Positions 60,283 to 64,000 of a stretch of 64,000 bases of DNA are shown here, in pieces. Numbering within the stretch: position 1 is the first letter of the stretch; each line of letters opens with the position of its first letter. The notes under the pieces were generated by a model. The model was given only the letters and a program-made list of their open reading frames with translations. It was not told the DNA's origin and did no database searches. Position numbers and translations under genes: made by a program. This DNA is from [Anoxybacillus] calidus (GTDB lineage: Bacteria > Bacillota > Bacilli > Bacillales > Anoxybacillaceae): the NCBI RefSeq assembly GCF_013760845.1, contig NZ_JACDUU010000001.1, forward strand, positions 528,082 to 592,081, read 5' to 3'.

Positions 60283-62217
60283 ATGAGCCATGAGCGGTAT
60301 CCATTTTCTTTAGGGAAAAACGAGAATTTTTTTGACAAGTTAAATGAATGGATTGGCGATGTGTTTTATGATATTTTACCTGAAGCCGGATTTGAGTTGC
60401 GTGACGAGCAAGTGTACATGGCGTTTCAGCTGGAACGAGCATTTAGAGAAAAGAAAGTCATTTTTGCTGAAGCGGGGGTAGGAACAGGAAAAACGATTGT
60501 TTACTTGCTTTATGCGATTTGTTATGCGCGTTATACAGGAAAACCAGCTATTATTGCCTGTGCGGATGAAACGCTGATTGAGCAGCTGGTGAAAAAAGAA
60601 GGGGACATTGCTAAGTTGTCCGATGTGTTACATATGCAGATTGATGTTCGTTTAGCCAAATCCCCTGATCAATATTTATGTCTACGCAAACTAGATAACG
60701 CTTTGCTGGAAGATGATGATGTAGAACTTTATGAGCAAATATTTGACGAGCTCCCTACCTTTGTGCATGATACGCAACCATTACAAAGTTTTTACCATTA
60801 TGGCGATCGCAAAGAGTATCCGCACTTAAACGATGAGCAATGGAGTAAAATTGCGTGGGATCCTTTCGAAGACTGCTTTACGTGTGAAAAACGCCATCGT
60901 TGCGGACAAACGTTATCGCGTGAGCATTACCGCAAAGCGGCCGATTTAATTATTTGTTCTCATGATTTTTACATGGAGCATGTGTGGACATATGAAGCAC
61001 GGAAGCGGGAAGGACAGCTTCCTCTTTTGCCGGAAGCGAGCTGTGTTGTCTTTGACGAAGGACATTTATTAGAGTTTGCCGCACAAAAAGCGCTCACGTA
61101 TCGAATGAAAGAAGCAACGCTTGAAAAATTGCTGAGCCGTTTATTAGAAAATGATATTCGTGAAGAGTTTGCATACTTAATTGAAGAAACGCTAGAAATA
61201 AGCGCACGCTTTTTTGATGAGTTAACAAGATGCGGGCGCGAAATCGTTGGTTCCAACCGACAAGAAATCCATTATACCGATGAATTAATTCGCCTGGCAA
61301 AACAATTACATAGCAGCATTGTGCAAATCGGTAACGAACTTGTCTTTGAAAGCGAAACATATACCATTGACCATTATGTATTAAATATTGTTGATGAATA
61401 TTTAGATCAAATTGAGCACTCCCTCACTCTCTTTGTTCATAACCGAGAAGCGATTACATGGCTTGAATCAACAGAGGAAGAAAACACGCTTGTGATTATG
61501 CCGCGCACGGTTCAAGAAGTGCTGCGCGAAAGAGTGTTTTCCAAACGCATACCGTTTATTTTCTCCTCTGCTACATTATCGAATCAAAAATCGTTTGAAT
61601 ATATGGCAGAAAGTCTTGGTATTGATGAATATTTATCATTTAGTGTCGACTCTCCTTTTGATTACGACGAACAAATGACCATCTATATGCCGGTTTTTAA
61701 AAACGATGAAAATCTATTTGCGAATAAATATGAATACGCTCTGGCGAAACTTAGAGAAACAAACGGTCGTGCTCTTATATTGTTTCCTTCTAAACAGGAA
61801 CTAAAACAATTCAAAAAAGCAGTGAACGAAGAGCGGCAGTTTACGTTTTTATTTGAAGGAGATATGGAAATTAGTGAACTTGTGAAAAAGTTTCAACATG
61901 AAGAAGAGACGATTTTATGCGCAGAACATCTCTGGGAAGGATTAGATGTTCCGGGACCATCTTTATCGAACGTCATTATTTGGTCACTTCCATATCCGCC
62001 AAATGATCCGGTGTTTCAAGCGAAGCGGAAATCAAGCGATAATCCGTTTTGGCAAGTGGACGTACCATATATGATTTTACGCCTTCGTCAAGGAGTAGGT
62101 CGCCTTGTGCGCAGCCATCAGGACAAAGGTATTGTTTCTATTTTTGTGACAAGCGATGAAGACGCCAAAGTCATTGAAACGATTAAAAACGTATTGCCGA
62201 CGGATATAAGAGGCTGA
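60283..62217 (+). CDS. DinG/XPD-type iron-sulfur helicase (YpvA-like)
   Basis: A 644-residue superfamily 2 helicase. Walker A EAGVGTGKT with Lys70; DEGH box at 258-261; iron-sulfur cysteines Cys133, 198, 201 and 207 (CFTCEKRHRC) in the usual place between them; C-terminal motif VI RLRQGVGRLVRS. DinG-type enzymes unwind DNA 5' to 3' in repair. The ATG at 60283 has GGAGG 11 bases upstream. The last codons and stop (GGC TGA) lie inside a repeat element. The next gene is an M32 carboxypeptidase, as in the ypvA-ypwA pair. Confidence 0.92.
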   Translation: MSHERYPFSLGKNENFFDKLNEWIGDVFYDILPEAGFELRDEQVYMAFQLERAFREKKVIFAEAGVGTGKTIVYLLYAICYARYTGKPAIIACADETLIEQLVKKEGDIAKLSDVLHMQIDVRLAKSPDQYLCLRKLDNALLEDDDVELYEQIFDELPTFVHDTQPLQSFYHYGDRKEYPHLNDEQWSKIAWDPFEDCFTCEKRHRCGQTLSREHYRKAADLIICSHDFYMEHVWTYEARKREGQLPLLPEASCVVFDEGHLLEFAAQKALTYRMKEATLEKLLSRLLENDIREEFAYLIEETLEISARFFDELTRCGREIVGSNRQEIHYTDELIRLAKQLHSSIVQIGNELVFESETYTIDHYVLNIVDEYLDQIEHSLTLFVHNREAITWLESTEEENTLVIMPRTVQEVLRERVFSKRIPFIFSSATLSNQKSFEYMAESLGIDEYLSFSVDSPFDYDEQMTIYMPVFKNDENLFANKYEYALAKLRETNGRALILFPSKQELKQFKKAVNEERQFTFLFEGDMEISELVKKFQHEEETILCAEHLWEGLDVPGPSLSNVIIWSLPYPPNDPVFQAKRKSSDNPFWQVDVPYMILRLRQGVGRLVRSHQDKGIVSIFVTSDEDAKVIETIKNVLPTDIRG

Positions 62218-62308
62218 TCCTAAAGAGAAGTGTCAGACCCCACAACACTATAGGACATATACAATGTCAGTGGTGGGTGAGGTCAGACACTTATGGTTCA
62301 GCCTTTTT
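62210..62308 (+). repeat. Intergenic inverted-repeat element, copy 6 (supplies a stop codon)
   Basis: It begins GAGGCTGATCCTAAAGAGAA and ends CTTATGGTTCAGCCTTTTTT. TGTCAGACCCCACAAC and GTGAGGTCAGACA lie inside. The TGA within GAGGCTGA is the stop codon of the helicase gene, so the element extends over the last two sense codons. The right end has a T6 run. Confidence 0.88.
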
Positions 62309-62380
62309 TATATTAAAAAAGGATTTTTTTTCATTTTATCGAATGATATTTTATGAGTGAGAATAGGGGGGGAGAACAGC

Positions 62381-63898
62381 ATGATGGATCGTATAAAAAA
62401 AATAGAAGAACAATTTTTAAACTATGTAAAAAAGATGATGAGCTATAATGAAGCGATTAGTTTAATGTATTGGGATTTGCGCACCGGTGCTCCGAAAAGA
62501 GGTGTCGAGCAGCGTTCTGAAGTGATCGGTGTGCTTTCGCAAGAAGTTTTTAAAATGTCAATATCAGAGGAAATGGCGGCGTATATCGCCAAGCTATCGT
62601 CAAAAGACGTGCAGAAGCAGCTTTCGGACATCACACGTTACACCTTAAGCGAATGTATAAAAGAATATGATCGAAATAAAAAAATTCCTGCTGAAGAATA
62701 TAAAGAATATGTTGTGCTGCAATCGAAAGCTGAATCGGTATGGGAAGAAGCGAAAAAAAATGCCGATTTTTCCATGTTTCGGCCTTATTTAGAAAAATTA
62801 GTACAGTTCAATAAAAAATTTATCAACTATTGGGGATATGAAGGCCATCCGTATAATACGCTTTTAGATTTATACGAGCCTGGCATGACGGTTGAAGTAT
62901 TAGACGATGTCTTTAGCCGCCTGCGTGAGCGTATTGTCCCGCTTGTTAAAGCCATTGTACAATCAACCAATAAGCCGAGAACATCGTTTTTATTTGAAAA
63001 ATTTCCAAAGGAGAAGCAACGAGAATTAAGTTTAGTCTTGTTAAAAGAACTTGGTTATGACTTTCAGGCAGGACGTTTAGACGAAACGGTTCATCCGTTT
63101 GCGATCGGCTTAAATCCAGGCGATGTTCGGATTACAACGAAATATGATGAAAATGATTTCCGCACAGCTTTGTTCGGAACGATTCATGAGTGTGGACATG
63201 CCTTGTATGAACAAAACATATCGAAAGAGTTTGTTGGCACCCCTTTATGTTCGGGGGCATCGATGGGGATTCATGAGTCGCAATCACTTTTTTATGAGAA
63301 CTTTATTGGGAGACATTATGCGTATTGGAAACGAAATTACCGTTTATTGAAAGAATATGCCCCAGAACAGTTTCATACTGTTTCGCTAGACGAATTTTAT
63401 CGTGCGATTAATGAAGCGAAACCTTCACTCATTCGCATTGAAGCAGATGAATTAACCTATCCGTTACATATTATGGTCCGTTATGAAATTGAAAAAGGAT
63501 TGTTTAACGGAACGATTGAAGTGAAAGACTTGCCAGATATTTGGAACGATAAGTATGAAGAATATCTCGGTATTCGTCCTGACAATGATGCTGTTGGTGT
63601 GTTACAAGATGTGCATTGGGCAGGGGGAAGTTTTGGTTATTTTCCTTCGTATGCGCTCGGTTACATGTACGCTGCTCAATTGAAACATGCCATGCTCAAA
63701 GACATCCCACACTTCAATGAATTGTTAGAAAAAGGTAATCTTCTACCAATTCGTGAGTGGTTAACAGAGAAAGTACATCGCTTTGGAAAAACGAAAAAGC
63801 CGCTTGAGATTTTACAAGAAGCGACAGGAGAAGGATTAAATGCTGATTATTTAATTTCTTATCTAGAAGAAAAATACAAAGCGATTTATCAATTGTAA
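62381..63898 (+). CDS. Metallocarboxypeptidase, M32 (Taq) family
   Basis: A 505-residue zinc carboxypeptidase of the Thermus aquaticus type; Bacillus subtilis YpwA is the homologue. Zinc ligands His269 and His273 with catalytic Glu270 appear in TIHECGHALYEQ, third ligand Glu299 in GIHESQS. Substrate-related IRIEADELTYPLHIMVRYEIE-type segment (DELTYPLH) is intact. It removes C-terminal residues from peptides in the cytoplasm. A GGGGGGGAG site lies before the ATG pair at 62381. Confidence 0.94.
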   Translation: MMDRIKKIEEQFLNYVKKMMSYNEAISLMYWDLRTGAPKRGVEQRSEVIGVLSQEVFKMSISEEMAAYIAKLSSKDVQKQLSDITRYTLSECIKEYDRNKKIPAEEYKEYVVLQSKAESVWEEAKKNADFSMFRPYLEKLVQFNKKFINYWGYEGHPYNTLLDLYEPGMTVEVLDDVFSRLRERIVPLVKAIVQSTNKPRTSFLFEKFPKEKQRELSLVLLKELGYDFQAGRLDETVHPFAIGLNPGDVRITTKYDENDFRTALFGTIHECGHALYEQNISKEFVGTPLCSGASMGIHESQSLFYENFIGRHYAYWKRNYRLLKEYAPEQFHTVSLDEFYRAINEAKPSLIRIEADELTYPLHIMVRYEIEKGLFNGTIEVKDLPDIWNDKYEEYLGIRPDNDAVGVLQDVHWAGGSFGYFPSYALGYMYAAQLKHAMLKDIPHFNELLEKGNLLPIREWLTEKVHRFGKTKKPLEILQEATGEGLNADYLISYLEEKYKAIYQL

Positions 63899-63906
63899 TG
63901 TAAAAA

Positions 63907-64000
63907 GGAGCTGACCCAAAAGCAAGTGTCAGACCCCACAACCAAACAATGGATAAAAACACGATATAGATTGTGTGTGAGGTTAGACACTTATGGGTCA
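63907..64000 (+). repeat. Intergenic inverted-repeat element, copy 7 (cut by window end)
   Basis: It starts GGAGCTGACCCAAAAGCAAG nine bases after the carboxypeptidase stop; TGTCAGACCCCACAACC and TGTGAGGTTAGACACTTATG follow; the last visible bases GGGTCA begin the right end. Confidence 0.85.

Noticed and set aside
1-64000. CRISPR arrays, tRNA or rRNA genes, prophage
   Set aside because: No regularly spaced direct repeats, tRNA-like cloverleaf or CCA ends, or phage structural genes were found on reading both strands by eye; subtle cases could be missed without software.

Overview
The window is a low-GC Gram-positive chromosome segment from a spore-forming member of the Bacillaceae, most like Anoxybacillus or Geobacillus relatives. 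Evidence for this is strong AGGAGG-type ribosome binding sites, frequent TTG starts, spore genes (H-type small acid-soluble protein, two CotF-like coat proteins, a GerA germinant-receptor remnant), an L-box lysine riboswitch, a class I c-di-GMP riboswitch and a ypvA-ypwA gene pair as in Bacillus subtilis. No rRNA, tRNA, CRISPR array or intact mobile element was seen.

Layout. 1-2.3 kb: the 3' part of a PAS-GGDEF-EAL protein and a small acidic protein. 2.5-7.3 kb: a dense run of two GNAT acetyltransferases, an S51 peptidase, an AAC(3)-family acetyltransferase, a frameshifted histidine phosphatase, an S66 LD-carboxypeptidase/MccF-like peptidase and a second histidine phosphatase. 7.6-13.5 kb: glycerate kinase, a small membrane protein, the NAD(P)HX repair enzyme, and a MocR-type regulator divergent from a flavin-binding protein. 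14-21.2 kb: a frameshifted YvbK-like acetyltransferase, fdhD and a YdeP-type molybdopterin oxidoreductase, then small GNAT/NUDIX/HIT/DinB genes. 21.8-30.2 kb: a glycolate/glyoxylate block (glcE, glcF, glcD, malate synthase G, FAH-family hydrolase, IclR regulator). 30.5-36 kb: a ykoS-ykoT-gtrA-like sugar-transfer cluster, an acyltransferase, sspH and tatA. 36-43.5 kb: lysP with its lysine riboswitch, a subtilase, coat proteins, a dead gerA gene, a POT peptide transporter and a secreted nuclease.

43.7-59.4 kb is dominated by signalling genes: a lipoprotein plus two-component system, a receptor-like protein without an obvious output tip, a hybrid PAS histidine kinase that has lost its MHYT sensor, and then the most unusual part. 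There a c-di-GMP-I riboswitch sits directly in front of a 28-residue peptide gene, followed by DUF5317, a membrane HD-GYP protein fused to an RsbW/RsbT-type kinase domain, a SpoIIE/RsbU-type phosphatase, a STAS antagonist flanked by two decayed STAS copies, a Jag_N-FapA protein, another STAS protein and a LytTR response regulator. These look like a partner-switching module tied to c-di-GMP; its output target is not in the window. 59.7-64 kb: two tiny ORFs, a DinG/YpvA helicase and an M32 carboxypeptidase.

A family of imperfect inverted-repeat elements (ends GAGGCTGACCC and GGGTCAGCC) recurs at least eight times, nearly always just after a stop codon and in the gene's own orientation, where it probably serves as terminator. 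Several genes are broken by one-base changes or survive only as fragments; these could be true pseudogenes or, for the single-base cases, sequencing errors.
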